From Marchantia polymorpha subsp. ruderalis (taxonomy: Eukaryota > Streptophyta > Marchantiopsida > Marchantiales > Marchantiaceae), in assembly GCA_037833965.1 (NCBI GenBank), contig AP031352.1, positions 724,501-788,500 on the forward strand: a DNA stretch of 64,000 nt. The letters run 5' to 3'. Position 1 is the first letter of the stretch. Each line of letters starts with the position of its first letter. A program made the position numbers and the translations under genes. Shown here piece after piece: positions 48,081-62,495 of the stretch. Below the pieces are notes generated by a model. The model was not told the DNA's origin. It worked only from the letters and a program-made list of their open reading frames with translations, and did not search any database.

Positions 48081-50560
48081 GAGCTAGAGCTCAGAGGATT
48101 AAGTTTAATTAGGGCTTTTGGGGTTTCAGTTTTTCAAGTTGCACCTTGAGTAGTGCAAGAAGTTGAAGTATTTGAGGCACAAAATAGATGTGGTTCTAAT
48201 GTAATCATTTATGTGACAGTGTTCATCTTCGTGTATTGATGATCGATTTGGGAGTTAAAAATATTGTAGTGATATAATTATGTTGGTGTATGATAGTGTG
48301 TATATTGATGTTGGATGTGATAGTGATGTATGGTGGGATGCAACATGCAATAAAGATTTATCTTAAGTAAAATATGGGAAAAAAAGTTTCATGTTAAAGA
48401 ATTTGTCAACAAAACTTTAATAAAGATTGGAAATTTATGAAAATAGTAAAGTAATTGTCACATATGAATTGATGGAATAACACAACGTGTAAATCTTAAT
48501 AATAACTAGACTTACAAACAAATTTTGTCACAAACTGCAGCCATAAGCTTTTTTTAAAGATGTGAATGAAGAAATATATTTTCCGAAAAAGCTAACTAAA
48601 CCAATAGAAACACTATTATGTAGTTAATGGTTAATCTTAATTGAATAAAAGAAAAAATAAAACGAAATTTTGTTCAATTAGCTTGTATTGAAATAATTGT
48701 AACATTTAATTCTGAAGATAAGAATAAATCTCAAATGATATAAAATTTCGAAAAAAAAATCTTTTTCTATTTGTATCTGATTAGATATCATTTAGAGATA
48801 ATGCATGATTATCAGTTTCTATACAAAAAGATATTGGATACGATGATCATTATTACGCTTTAATTTAATAGTTTAAATTTTCCTTAACTATAAAGGTGTA
48901 TTTTTAACTAATCTAGCTCTAGGATGAACAACTAGAAGACATACATATCACAAGATAATAATGATATTCTAAATCACATCAAAAAAAAATGATCATAATT
49001 TTCAAATTTAATTATATTCAATAATTCAAATTTTTCACTAACATAACTTTCTTGCTATTTAGAAATATGTTATCTTCAACTGATTCATTGATTATCTTGG
49101 TTTGAGCAACAAACGGAAAAAAAATTTATCATTCTTTTCTTGAGTTTTTTGATTTTGACAAATCTAAAGAAAGCACACTCATTATCAAATTGAAATTAAT
49201 TATCAAGTAATCAATTTTTATGATGGATAAAAACATTCATCAGACATTTTTGTATACAATGTATAATGATTTTGAATGTCTGTTTATATTTTTTTCTCAC
49301 TAACACAATTTTTAAATTTATTTGATTATGTTGAATCTCAACGATATTCTTCAGACAAGCTCATACATATGTGTTTCATCTCCACATGAGGTTATGTCCA
49401 CAACCAAGATTAAAAGTTTCACTAAAGAAAAGTTGTACATCATGTCTTCATATCCAAGTTCTCCCTTATCTCTTCACTGTGGCGTACATCTAAAACCAAA
49501 CAGAGACTTACTTGTACTCGGATTAAGTATACCTGAGTCTAAGTAAAATCCAAGCCTAACTATGACTAGACTAACTAATGCTTAATAAGATGCGAATCAA
49601 CCTAACACCTTGATGATTACAACTAAGAGTTTTTTTCAAATGATAACTTGATTCTAGTAAAAAAACTTTTTTTTTTTTTGTTTTTGTCTTTTAAACTATG
49701 TTTCATATAAACATTTGATATTTTATGTCATTGAATCAAGCAATATTGGAAATGTTTATATTTTTGTCATTATTTATTTAAATCTTTTACTTCTACATCT
49801 ACCTGTATAAAAATCTTAAAAGAACCTCAAAAGAAATAAACTGCTAACCTTTCAAGCAATAACAACTGTCGAGTTACATCCATATATTCTCCAATCGTAC
49901 AACATCATTAATTCATTAGGTAAATTAGTGATTTTTCATATACAAGAATGTAAAAATTATTCTAGCAAGTTTGCTAATAGGTTGTTATAGAGTGATTTTT
50001 TTTCCAAAACTTGAATAATAGCCTTAAAATTATTATTAAAACATAGAAAATTTGATTAAATTTTATTATTACCAATTGATCTTGAAATTATTACTTGGAT
50101 AATAATAGATTTTTGTTTGGAAATTTATTACAACCCTTGGTAGATATGAGTGAAAATGATTTCTTAAACTGTAAAATTGATTGAAAATTAGTAGGTAGAT
50201 TCTCACATAAAATGATATCAACTTCCATTAGGTTCATAATCATCTTTACGAAAGATATCATGAACTATGATAGACATGATATGTGATAAGTGAAGATGCA
50301 GCAGCTGAAGTTTCAATTACATGTTTTTAAATTTTTCATACTTTTATTTCCTAGCATTGAAATTACATTAAGTCATACAGAGATTTGAACATGTTCGTAA
50401 GAGATAAGATCAAAACTGACATAATGAATATTTTAATTTCATTTGTTGGTTATTCTATAGTCTCATCAATATGTTTTAAATATTTAACATATAACATATA
50501 ATAAACAGATATTATATATATTTATACAATATTTTACAGCGACCACATCTCGCGTTAAAA
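48081..50560. other. AT-rich desert
   Basis: About 2.5 kb of very AT-rich sequence with no coding-like ORF and only simple A/T runs (for example a T run at about 49,669-49,679). It has the same character as the other AT-rich blocks. Confidence 0.6.
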
Positions 50561-51100
50561 CGATCACAGACGCGTCACCTGTTATGCGAGGTACTTTGAC
50601 AAGCTTCAAAAACGTAAGAATGATTGTGTTTGTAACAAGGAGTGTGGAAATTGACTCCAGAAATAAATTGGCAGTTGATACTTGACCTTGTGTGCAAACA
50701 TAAGATTCATCTCTGGTTTCAATATGATATTTTTAACATTGGCCTATTTTATATAAAACCGAAAACTATGAATATAAATTTTACTACGAGAGATACAATA
50801 GTTTATTAGTTTCATTCATGTTCGGGCTGATGGAGTATTGTGGTATTATCCACTTAGAACCGGTTACTTCCATCTGTAGCAACAGGACAAATTAGTCAGC
50901 CCTTGAAGGTACTATGGGCACATGACGGACAATGTGAAAACGTGCTTGCTGCTCATTCGTCCATTGCCGTCTAAAAGACGAAAGCCCCGTTCAAGGCCAG
51001 GGCTACCAGGAAACGCTGGGGTCTGACTGGCTGGCCATTGGGCAACGCAAGCATGACACTTCGAGCGGATGAGTTTGGGCTTCCCGTCCGTGAACTTTTT

Positions 51101-51109
51101 AACACGTGG
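51101..51109 (+). promoter_or_regulatory. ABRE/G-box (ACACGTGGC) upstream of zeaxanthin epoxidase
   Basis: aacacgtggc contains the G-box CACGTG (51,103-51,108) and the ABA-response core ACGTGGC. It is about 430 bases upstream of the zeaxanthin epoxidase ATG. bZIP (ABI5/ABF) or bHLH factors bind such sites in plants; control of this gene is inferred. The rest of 50,561-51,534 has no gene. Confidence 0.45.
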
Positions 51110-51534
51110 CATGGCTATATTCGACTGCCATATTATATCTTTCCATCTCAGTCATCGCAGACAAGGGTATCACGAATGGTTTCGAAGATCTGAGGTCGAG
51201 GTGTCAGCCACGCAGCTTCCAGCAGAGAGATTTGGACCACAAACATAGATATTCGCAACTGTGTCTGATCTCTCGTATCCCACTTCCTGGGCACTTATAA
51301 TTGCAACGCAGCAGGAGATTCCATACTTGTGTATATTATAGGCCCGTAGTTTCGATCAGCAACGAGGTTGCGTTTCAGTCTGAAAACCGCTCGCTGGTTT
51401 AAAGGTCTGTGAGCGGTGGATGCGAGCCACGAGCAAAATCACGCCCCTGTCGGAAAATCAGCTTCTCGAGACTCTAATTGAGGAGCAGCTGCAATCGTAA
51501 AATCCGGGCTTTGGTTCTGAGTATTGTTGCCGTC

Positions 51535-54500
51535 ATGGCGGCGAGAGTTGCACTCTCATCCTCCCGCCTTCAATGTTTAGTCGGTGGTGGACACAGTGGG
51601 AAATTGTCGGATTCCGAGAGCCTCAAATTGGCACGGCCCGCAAGCAGTTGTAGATGTGGGCATGTGGAGAATTCTTTGAGGTCGGACGCGTTTGTGGGGC
51701 AAAGGTTGAGGAGTAAGGACGGCGCGTTGAAGTTGAAAAAAGTCGTGAGTTCTACCGTCAGGGCAGAGGCCGTGCAAGAAGTCTCTACGGCGAATTTTAG
51801 CACCGCAGCTGACTCTCAAGCCTCGTTAGAATCCTCGTTCAAGTATTCCGACCAAATTAGCAAACTGGTCAGTGGCAACCCCACTCGTCCTCTCAGACTG
51901 ATTATTGCCGGAGGAGGTATCGGAGGTCTGGTGCTTGCTCTCGCAGCCAAGAAGAAGGGGATAGATGTGAAGGTATTCGAGCGGGATTTGAGTGCAATTA
52001 AGGGTGAGGGTCAGTACAGAGGACCCATTCAGCTGCAGAGTAACGCGTTAGCCGCTTTGGAAGCAGTTGATGTCGATGTCGCCGAAGAGATCATGGCCAA
52101 CGGTTGTGTCACCGGAGATCGAATTAATGGTTTGGTAGATGGTCTGACGGGAGCCTGGTTAGTCCACTTTGCCCCTCGATTGTCCTTTTCGAAATTGACG
52201 CATTCCGATGCTGACGAAGCGTTTAGTCAACTTGACTTTCTAAGCTTGCTCCTCAACAGAGGCACTTCTGACTTGCCAGTAGAAATATCGACAGAGCGTG
52301 TAGGACGAATTGAGCTTCTGGGAGGATTTATGCCCATTTCTGAATTCTAGAGTAAATTTAAGGAACTAGACCTGCTTCGAGGGCAGAGCTGGTTCCAGAA
52401 ACTTTTACAAGTCGTAATGAGAGTTAGATTCGGCACATTAGAATTTTCATAAGATAATTCAATCGTGATACCTCGATCATACAAGTATTCTTGCTCAGGT
52501 TTCTAATTTGCCCAACACGCATCACAAAGTCTGGTGACAACAGGAAATTTTCTTCGGAGGATTTTCTTCTGAAGGCTCTACACTGTAGCCTCAAGCTCGT
52601 GCCTTGAAGCAATTCTGGGCGTTCTACAAATCACTCTACAAGCGTTGTGATAAGGGTCCTGAGCAAGGGAATTGATCTCTCCGTCTGACGGGGATGTTAT
52701 CCACTTGCCCACATGCGCAGGTACTGTAAATTTGACACTTTCACACCCGCTGTGGAGAGAGGGCTTCCAGTCACAAGGGTGATTAGTAGAATGACTCTTC
52801 AACAAATATTGGCCCGTGCCGTTGGAGAGGAGATTATCGAGAACAGTTGCAACGTCGTCGACTTTGAGGATGGCGATGATAAGGTTCGTTCTTGCTGTGA
52901 AGTAGATACCATACTATGTTAGGTTGACGTACACACGGACCCTGATCCGTTGCGTATCTCGAAGTGAGTCCAGTTTACAGAACTCAATTTGACGAGCGAT
53001 GAGATTAGCCACAATTGCAGGCTCTTCGCCGAGCTTACGTTAGCCGGAAATCAGATCTATCTTTGTACAGAATCGTGCTCCTTTCACAGATATCCCTGCA
53101 CCCAATTTTGGCCTATCAGTTTTGAGACCCAATTGAAATCGATAGGATTTTCCTTTACTCTTGTAGACCTTGCTCTCAGTCCTTCCATCCTGAATTCCTG
53201 ACAGGTTACAGTAGTACTCGAAGACGGCCGCCGCGTCGAAGGAGATCTGCTCGTCGGTGCAGATGGTATTCGTTCCAAGGTAAGATACCCTACTTTGTCA
53301 TGGACTTCGAAACTTACACTGGCGATTACAGCGAGATGGCCATCTAGATCCAAACGAGAAAACACCTTTGCGAAAGTAAGTAATTGTCAGACATTTGAAC
53401 GAAGTATATCAGGTTCCAAAGGGTTTTTCGCTGGATTCTCAAACGGGGTAACGAAGGCCGCAATAAGGTGAGAGGAAGTCTGTTGTAATCAGTACATGGA
53501 GAGTCAACACTTCACAGATAACTCAGAGCTATTTTAAAACTTCACGAACCAAAATGATGGAGGTAGCAGGCACTCCGATTCTTCTTATTTGTAGGACCGT
53601 GTGGATGGTACACGAAGGTTCTACTAGACTAGCACCCTAACAAGAGCGCAGGAGCTCGGGACAAGATCATTTTAAGAGGTGCACACACCCTGTAGCTCTC
53701 TATCCTGAGATACCATAAGCTTTGACACTGCTACAAATAATCTCTTGGGCTAACTTCAGTTTGGTCCTGTTATAGGTACGCACTAAACTACTTGGTCCCT
53801 CAGAGGCAACGTTTTCTCAGTACACATGCTACACGGGAATTGCCGACTTTGTGCCCGCCGATATTGAAACTGTCGGGTAAGTATGGTGTCGTCTGTCTCT
53901 CAAGACAGACAGTCTTAGATCTTCCACACTCCAGCCGGGCCTCTGAGTTCTGTAGACCATAGTTCGGGCACCCTACTTTCACCGTTTTCTAAGATGAGCA
54001 GCTACCTTTCAAACACGCTTAGGTCCCTATCACCTTTATCAGATTTGACGAAGACTGTTGTTGTGAAATTTCTGAAATAAAATTTCTAGGCTTCTATCAT
54101 GACCAGTGAACTTTTCGTGTCTGTTGATGTCCAGATACCGAGTTTTCCTTGGAAACAAGAAGTATTTTGTCTCGTCTGATGTTGGACATGGCAAGATGCA
54201 ATGGTATGCCTTTCACAATGAGCCAGCAGGAGGCGTCGATCCTCCAGGCGGTATGTTCTCTCTACCTGTGACGGGCGTCACTGATAGTCTTCGCCTCTAA
54301 CCGACTAAGTGAATAATGTTTGCTGAAGGCACTTAACCTAGCGTCTTGGCCTAAAATTGTGAAGCCTTTGCTTAATCTTAGTGATTCCTAACGACCTTCT
54401 GTCAGCCCGACCAGTGGGCTGCCTACAGCTGTGTAAGGTCTCTCTTGTCTGTACTTAGCGGACTATGTGTTGCCTCACAAGCTCTAGGGAAACTAGTGGA

Positions 54501-57500
54501 AGCTGTCGTTCCAGTAGTTTGCTCACTAGGTCATTGCTTACGACCGTCCTTCTCATTCTAACTTGAATTACGCACTCTTGCCAACTGACCATGATGTTGT
54601 GTGTCCGTTGTTGTTTTCAGGAAGAAAGGACAGACTAATGGATCTTTTTGGACACTGGTGTGATGGGGTGGTGGACCTGCTTCTTGCCACTCCAGAGGAG
54701 CAAATTTTACGGCGCGATATTTACGACCGAGTTCCAATAATGACCTGGAGCAATGGCCGAGTTACTCTATTAGGTGACTCTGCTCATGCCATGCAGCCAA
54801 ACATGGGGCAGGGCGGTTGTATGGCTATTGAGGTATGAAAAAATGGTTTCTTATCCTAAACTATCAAAATAGATTGGAGGATTCAAATTGGGCGTTGAGC
54901 TGGGTGATTCCAAAGCTTTAATTTTCTCTGCAGTCGAAGCGGCGCTATGCAGTACTCAAAGTTTGGGTCACGTCTTTGTGTTGAATTTATGTACATACAA
55001 GTAACTGCCAACAGCCAACAAAACCACAGTTTGTTGTTCCGACTTCTGAAAGATAGTCTCGAATTCGGTTTACAGGACAGTTATCAATTAGCCCTCGACC
55101 TGGAGAAGGCCATGGAGGGTGGAGATAAATCCGTCGACATTCCTGACATTCTCCGAAGGTATTTTGTCTATCTACGTGTGGTTTTCGACGAGTTCCGATG
55201 TAAACAGTCCAATATGAGGAAGTTACCTCGAAAACTACTACGTTTCATCTCGATTTAGTTTCGTCCTGCAATCCAGAATGATCATAGAAAAACACCCTGT
55301 TTCCATCAGGGTATGCTACTGAAGAAAACTTTAGTAAATTAGCTGGACATGTTCATCAGTCAAAATAGCGACCGATAAGCTGAGTATCTTCAGCACTTAG
55401 AATGTGAACTCCGGCTGATGGTTCATCCTGAACAAAAGGGACAGTACATCTTATGGACCAACTCTGAAGTTTGTAGCGCTCTTCTTAACTCACGTATGAT
55501 GACTAGGTGTCGTAAGTGAGAGCAACGACTTACCGACTTCCTAATTTTCCCTTGTGTCATATCATTCCACTCACTATTAAAATCTATTGCAGATACGAAA
55601 GCCAGAGGAGAATGAGAGTTGCAGCTGTACATGGTATGGCTGGCATGGCTGCCATCATGGCGTCTACTTACAAAGCCTACCTTGGTGAAGGTCTTGGTCC
55701 TCTTTCGGTACGAATCCGAATGCTTTCTTGATAACGGCCTGTGATTTCTGTTTACAGCATATTCAGCTTGCGCTGTTTACCTGTTTACAGTTCATGACAA
55801 TTTGTTTTCCATGTCCCAGGTCATACAAAAACTGAGGATACCCCACCCAGGAAGGGTTGCAGGACAGTTTTTCATCACTATTGGCATGCCTGTCATGCTC
55901 AGCTGGGTTCTTGGAGGCAACACGTAATGTTCATTTATCTCAGTACACGGAGTAACTTGCCTACATGTTGCGTGAATCGGTCGAATGTGCTTGAATGGTT
56001 AACTACGTTGTGGCAAGATCAGGAGATTATTACTCTGTGATGGAGCGTGCCTGTTTATTTGGCTCTCAGCTTTTCTCATATGAATGAATACCCCTTCTTT
56101 AACTATGATAAATCATCACCAAGCGCAGCTAGTCTCTTCAAAGCTAACTTCTCTATGACTTTCTTTTCAGGTTTGCTTTGGAAGGTCGGGCACCCCGATG
56201 CAGGTTAGAGGATAAGGTAAGAGTTCAAGCTATGTAGAATGCATGGAGAAGTTTAACTTGCTGTTTACTTTAGATCTGAATGATGTTTCTGACTTCTGCT
56301 CCGGAGCTTCCAAAACTGCATTCTTGGAGGGTTGTCATAATAATTCCATGTCTAGAACGCCATAAGGAACTTGTTGCTTATTTTGGGCAATTAACTATCT
56401 ATGAGTTGTGCCAGCTTCCTAGGCCGTTTCCCAAGAGACTGAATAGTATTTTCACGTATGGTATCGCGCTCTCTCACTAATCAAAGAAAAACAAATTGTG
56501 GCATAGTACAATATTAACTGCTTATTATGTTTCATGCGTGCAGGCGGATGATAATTTGAGGAAGTGGTTCTCAGACGATGATGCGCTAGAGCGTGCTACA
56601 ACTGCAGAGTAAGAAACCAGACTCAAGCCAGAATTTCCAGACCTTCTTCGCAGGATTATGCAGTGTAGAAACATCTTTTTCTTTAATCCTGAGAAGCATC
56701 TGCATCGCACACGAACTGCCACTGAATTCTCAAATGACATGACATTTGGTGGTGGGTGGTCCTGAAGGTGGTACTTGCTACCTGCGGGAGAGAGAATGCC
56801 AGTTGGAGACACGACTGCTTCTGGAAAGAAAATTATACGTATAGTAGGAATTGATTCCACGAAATCCACAGTTCTAGGGTAAGATTTCTTTCATCTTTCT
56901 TAATGCGCACCACATCAAGCACCGTTACTCTCAAAGTCTTTTCCTTTCCCGACGTATACTTTGATTCCTGGAGAAAAAAACTTCTTCAATCTTTTCTGAA
57001 CAATCCGGACCACCCCTCATACTTTTGTAATGTGATGAACGCTCTTGTCTGTGATAACATGAACCGAGGTTTCCGTGTCTGCAGGTGTGAAGAATGCAAG
57101 GATTCGGACGTGTACGCTGCAGTCGTTGCTGCTCCCGGAGTATGACATCCTGCTTATCCCAGCCCACTTGTCGGACATTGTATTTGCTGGACGGATAAAC
57201 ACATACTGGGAGAAAATATTTTATTGACACCAACTGAGCCGTGCTTCTAGTTGTCTTCTCAAAATTATTGAAGCTTTATGTATGCTGTGTTCTCCGGTCT
57301 AACTTTACAAAATCTGACTGCAGGTTTCGGAACGACATGCTCGATTTGATTTCACAGATGGTGCAGTTTTCATCACTGATCTGCAGAGCAAAAGTGGCAC
57401 TTGGATAACGAAGTAAGGAACCGTGGCTTTTACATTCCTGCATGAACTCATTTTGGACTAGATAGACTGAAGTAGTAACGAGCCTTAGCTCTTGTAAGAC

Positions 57501-57958
57501 CGAAGTGTATCTGCTTGTCGAGATTTCTGCATGCAATCATCTCCTTACTCGACGCAATTCACTATGTTTTGCAGTATTGATGGAGCACGTTTCCAAGCAC
57601 CACCATCAATCCCCGTACGAATTCACCAGGGCGACACCATCGAACTTGGTACATCTAAAGAGGTACGTCCAGCAGTCCCACACCCGATCGTGAGGGGATT
57701 CGGAGATTGATACTTTGGGTGTCATATTACCTTCAGTTGATCATTCAATAATGCTGAAACCAGGCTGGCTGCAAGTTAGTGTATTTTGCTTTAGGTGGGA
57801 GAATTAAACCATTTGCCTGAATTTGGCAGATGCGTACAATTGATTATCTCTTACTGTACCTGTGCTCTTTGTTGGATCAGGCTGCCTTTAGGGTCAAGCT
57901 GAGGAAGCCGGTGCAGGAAAGCGGGCAGGCTGCCCCATCTGAAGCAGTTGCCGCATAA
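51535..57958 (+). CDS. ZEP: zeaxanthin epoxidase, 16 exons, 707 aa
   Basis: A plastid FAD monooxygenase that converts zeaxanthin to antheraxanthin and violaxanthin (xanthophyll cycle, ABA precursor). Exons: 51,535-52,157; 52,721-52,883; 53,205-53,279; 53,776-53,876; 54,135-54,250; 54,621-54,832; 55,076-55,158; 55,593-55,707; 55,820-55,923; 56,171-56,216; 56,544-56,608; 56,768-56,878; 57,085-57,139; 57,324-57,412; 57,575-57,662; 57,881-57,958. All join in frame with GT-AG ends. I chose the ATG at 51,535 because the Ser/Arg-rich sequence after it fits a transit peptide. Visible: FAD fold [58 protein letters not shown], and [22 protein letters not shown]-terminal FHA domain (about residues 560-690) has SERHARFDF and SGTWITN. 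Length and order match plant ABA1; the gene looks intact. Confidence 0.96.
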
Positions 57959-59880
57959 GGGGGATTGAACAACTGTGTACTAGTAGCAAATGCCTCATTT
58001 ATGAACACAAGATTCTTGTTTATACATCACTTAAATCGCGCCTTCCCACGAAGGTTTCTTTAGAAGCTTAACTGTATACTAGATGTGCACTTGTACGTTT
58101 CGAGTGCGCATACTATTGCTCAAATTGACATCAACGATATTCTCACACGGTTGTCTAGTAGAGTCTAAATTTTGATTGTACCATTTGTTGAATAATCAAA
58201 TCCTTTTATTCTAGTCGGAAGATGGCCGTTGATCCATGTCACTTGATATATGCTTCATCTCGAATGTATAAAGAGCGGATCAAAAGTTGGCCACGGGATT
58301 GTTGTAACATCTTTTGTTCAACCTATCGTAGTGCGTTAACCTGGGGGTATTCTTAGTCTTTGCATGCCACGGGTCCTCCAGGGATGGCATGCAATGATTC
58401 TCGTTTTCCCCGAGTGTTTTTATTATTTCAGGCAAAGTAAATTTTATTCAACGTGTTCAACAAGCATCAGGCTTGCTTGGCCAATCAAGTAACAACAACC
58501 GATCAAAACCAGTCTGACAAAACTGTATGTTCGGCTGGATTAAAAGTAGACACCCTCAATCGCCAATATAGCTTCAGCACTGTTGACACGATACATGAAA
58601 ATTGAAAATTAAGCCCTCCGAAGTTCAGCCAAAAGGTGCTTTCATTCTATTCAGATCATGTCTGCGTAGTCGCCGAGTAAGATCATCGAATATGACGAAC
58701 TGGTGTATGCTATACTGATCTTACTCTAGCCATACGTCTTATTTACTCCTTAGTGGGCAATCATAATGGAGTGTCACAGCGTCGGAACTATTGTGAACAC
58801 GTCGATAATCGGCTTACTTTTGCACTTATTAACTTTTGTACTGATGACAAAAATTCACGTTTTTTCATCAACTCCAGGACCCCTATGACATATCACAATA
58901 AAAGTTTACAAAATGTAAGACTCCGCCCCTCATTTCCTTTTATACATCCAGATGATATAATTAAAGCATAGTCGGTACCTTTCTCAAGAGTGGAGCAGAA
59001 TTATTCATCATACAAAGCATCATTTTTCGTCGCTTGAACACGAATTGTCTTCAGGCTAAAGCTTTTTATACAGCGTGTAAACGTGCCAATCAAGAAAAGG
59101 AGACCAAGTTGGGACGACATCTAATCCTGCCCCCATGACCATCGGGTGCCGAATTGGTGCCGAATAGCGAAGATGAACAGCCTTTCCTGTTGGTCACGAA
59201 CAGTCAGGGTCATTCCACGTCAGATGGTACCGCTTACAAAATTGTCTTTACTGTCTGTTCTCACCTTCAACTCCTGTCGGACCTTTCAGCACGCCTTTCG
59301 ACGCAAGGAAGGAACCGTCACCACTGTTTTCAAACTGCGTGCACTAGTAAACGAGAGCTGCCCTCTGAAAACCTCAAAATCCAGCCAGATCCTGAGGAAA
59401 GTTTAAAAGTGCTCGAAGCGTTAACTTCAATCTGAAAAGTTGAAGGCCGAAATGTGTGAGCGAGGTTCCTAACTCTGGTGCCATTCTCGTCGTAGCATGT
59501 TTACCTCCGACCAGTTCCGCAACTTTTTGTCGAGCAATTGCAGGCAACAAGATTTGACGATTGACACGGATCTGATTTTGCGTTCGTACACACTTCTAGA
59601 GTAGTGACGAACTTTTACCAGTGGGAGCACCTGAATCAAGAATGCAGGCTTCAAGCAGAATTCACACCCAGAATCTTTCTGTCTTTCTTTCTATTTCCTT
59701 GGTCCATTATTCTACAAGCTGCAAAAGCTGTCACAGCTCATCTTTTCGAGCAGATGCTTGGGAAAGCCCAGGGTAGAGGGTTAGAACAAAAATCAATCTT
59801 TGCGCAGATACTCTCTTTCCTGCTGCAAAATCGTTACTTTGATAGTTCTACGACAATTACTATTTATTTCCAAATGAAAC
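57959..59880. other. intergenic after zeaxanthin epoxidase
   Basis: The first few hundred bases are probably 3' UTR and terminator sequence. A hairpin occurs at 58,360-58,394 (ttgcatgcca and its complement). Overlapping ORFs at 59,146-59,435 have no recognisable features and are in two frames, so I do not call a gene. Confidence 0.4.
58360..58394. repeat. 10-bp inverted repeat
   Basis: ttgcatgcca and tggcatgcaa around a 15-base GC-rich loop. Confidence 0.75.
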
Positions 59881-61650
59881 AGAATGTTTATCTCTACAAA
59901 TATAATTCGATATATCTTAAACGGTCAGTAAATAAAAACAATTTTTCATTCAAAGTCCTATTAAAAACCCTAAAGTTGTCCTTTTAAGAAAAACAAAATT
60001 TGATGGATCTGATTGCTGTATAATGTTTGAAATGAGTAAAAGAATTTCTCTAAAGTTGCTCCACTGACAAAATAAAAAATGAAGTATGTGACATAGAATG
60101 GAAAAAACTGTGTTGATATTTCTTATTATTGAAAATTTAATGCTTATGAATGATTCTTGATTTCTTGTTTCTTGAAATTATGGATAAAGAATATTTTATC
60201 ATATGAATCTTGTTCTTCAATATCCATTGGTTTATAATTTTGCATCTAAATACTCCATTGAACACCAAGGAAAAAATACACTGATATTAGAAAGATAAGT
60301 ATAAAAAGAAATTCAGATGTAAATTTGAAATTTTAATCGAAAGTGATGTATATGTATGTGTTGTTGCATGTAAAACACAGCACGTTTATGTTAAAAGTAG
60401 GTTTTTTCAATAGAAATAAGTACACTATCATTTTGTGATATCATAAAGCTTCATTGATGAGTTTATTCAAAAAAATTATACTATTAAAATTCCAACAAAA
60501 AATTCATTAATTTTGTACTTTCTAGAAAGTAAAAAATGTACAAATTTTGTGTTGTTGATGCCTTGACTATCTATGTTGAGTTTAACCTGGAATAAAAACT
60601 CATAATAGTTGTATTTTTCTTTAACATAGTCACATTGTACATATGTGAAAATACAACAATTCAATTTTAAATAGACCAACAGTTTATAGCATTTTCAGGT
60701 TCGAACCAATTTATATTTCTTGAACTCACAAATGCCCAATTTTTGATATATTTAATACAACACTTTATTCTTCACACAAACTTGTATAAATCTCTCTCTT
60801 CTACAAGTGTTACTCTGTACTTTTTGACTCATTTTTTTTCCTCAATTCCATATTTTCAATCTAAAGATTATTTCAACCTATAAGATTAAATCCAACCCAT
60901 GTGATTATCTTTTCCCGTACCACTTCATCTCTCTAATAGTAATGAGACGTTGAGCTAATGGTATAAATACACATAATAATATTGAATATGATCTCTTTCA
61001 ACATCAACATTATTATGCTTACTCGTTACTCATTATCTGATTACACCACAAAATCAAATATCTAATGCATTTTTTGAGTGAAATAGATAAATCATTTTTT
61101 TTATATTGATAGTTAAGATTGGTTCATAAATAATCACGAATGCCAAATACATAGATTTTACTTCTGAGTATTTGCAAGTCAACTCATTAGCATGTGATAA
61201 AGGTTCTCTACATGTTTTAATGCATGTTAATGTTATATCACAACTATTCTTTTGCAACATCATATTACTCTTTTGAATCTAAAATACTTTAAAATAGTCA
61301 CTTATTCTAATTAGTTTATATTTATAAACATCTAGATACATATAATCAGAAAAGTTTATGATAGATTTCAAATTTAGAAAATAATGATATACAAATCAAA
61401 GATCATGTTTGTAAAAAAATTTATGATTGCAAAGTTATGATTTTAAGCTGTTGTATACCACAATTTAATAAAACAATGTAATGAAAAGTAAATGATAATC
61501 TGATTTCAACCTTGATGTTATAAACATCATCCTTTCACACGCAATTGCTATCTTGGGGCTTACATCTTAACTTTTCAAGATGACATGTGATAAATATTTT
61601 GTATGATCTCGTAAAAGATGTATGAATTAAAAGATACGTCATGCTATTAG
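59881..61650. other. AT-rich desert
   Basis: About 1.8 kb, very AT-rich, without coding-like ORFs or repeats that I can define. Confidence 0.6.
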
Positions 61651-62486
61651 GATTTTGATTCTCGGTCGGTACTCTTCATCATGGACATCTAATTTGGACG
61701 TCGGATTATTGTCACTTACTCAAATGTACCGAGAGGGAGCTACCGGCAAGGTTGTTGTAAACCGACGAACTCATACATGACATGCAAATCCTGATACACA
61801 TTTGTTCCCTCGTTAATGTAGGAGTAATCATTTCTATCCATATATCCTAATCTCCCAGAATAGCTCTCCATTTAGAATAGTTACAAAGTTTGTCACTACT
61901 GCATCAGTTGTTGGAATAGTGTTGAAATCATCTTTGGTTAAAAGATACGTATCCCAGGTAATCTTGCAAAAAGATAGAGACCCCATCAATTCTTACCATG
62001 AAACCAGAGAATGAGAAGATGGGGCTATGCCCCAATAATTTGCGTCTAAAATTGAAGGCGAAGATAGTTGCAATAAGTGACTTCCACAAGGGAACATCCA
62101 TCATTACATGGTCTCCAAATTTGCATGCATGAGTCAAGTGTTGGAGAGATCACATCCTATGACCAGAGGTAGTTTTGTTCCTTCCGCCTCACTTTTACCT
62201 TAAACTGCAAAAAACACAAACATACGCCGCCCGTGCAGAACATGGCAGACAGTGCGGGTACCCATTGGATAATAAAAGCAAAGCCTGTTCTTGTTTGCTG
62301 AATTCCGATAAACTAAGCATATTGGTGCAAGCGTTGCTCACTTTTCATGCCAAATCTTGTATAAAATCACCTGCAGGGCCCACAGATATGGGTCCGTCCA
62401 ATGCGATGTTGATCATTGGTGGACCCCGGAACCTGGGACCCTCGTCTTTCTCTGTCCGTGTAACTTTTGCGAGAATGATTTAACCC
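61651..62486. other. upstream flank of UBP14
   Basis: Mixed composition and no gene recognised. ORFs on both strands are short and lack protein-like features. Confidence 0.4.
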
Positions 62487-62495
62487 AAACCCTAA
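62487..62495 (+). promoter_or_regulatory. telo-box AAACCCTAA upstream of UBP14
   Basis: AAACCCTAA matches the telo-box seen in many plant promoters of housekeeping and growth genes. It lies about 290 bases before the UBP14 ATG. Function here is inferred. Confidence 0.4.

Noticed and set aside
59146-59435. Two overlapping ORFs of about 90 codons
   Set aside because: They are in different frames over the same DNA, with no conserved features or splice logic.
60700-60712. B-box-like ggttcgaacc
   Set aside because: It sits in AT-rich DNA with no tRNA arms on either side.
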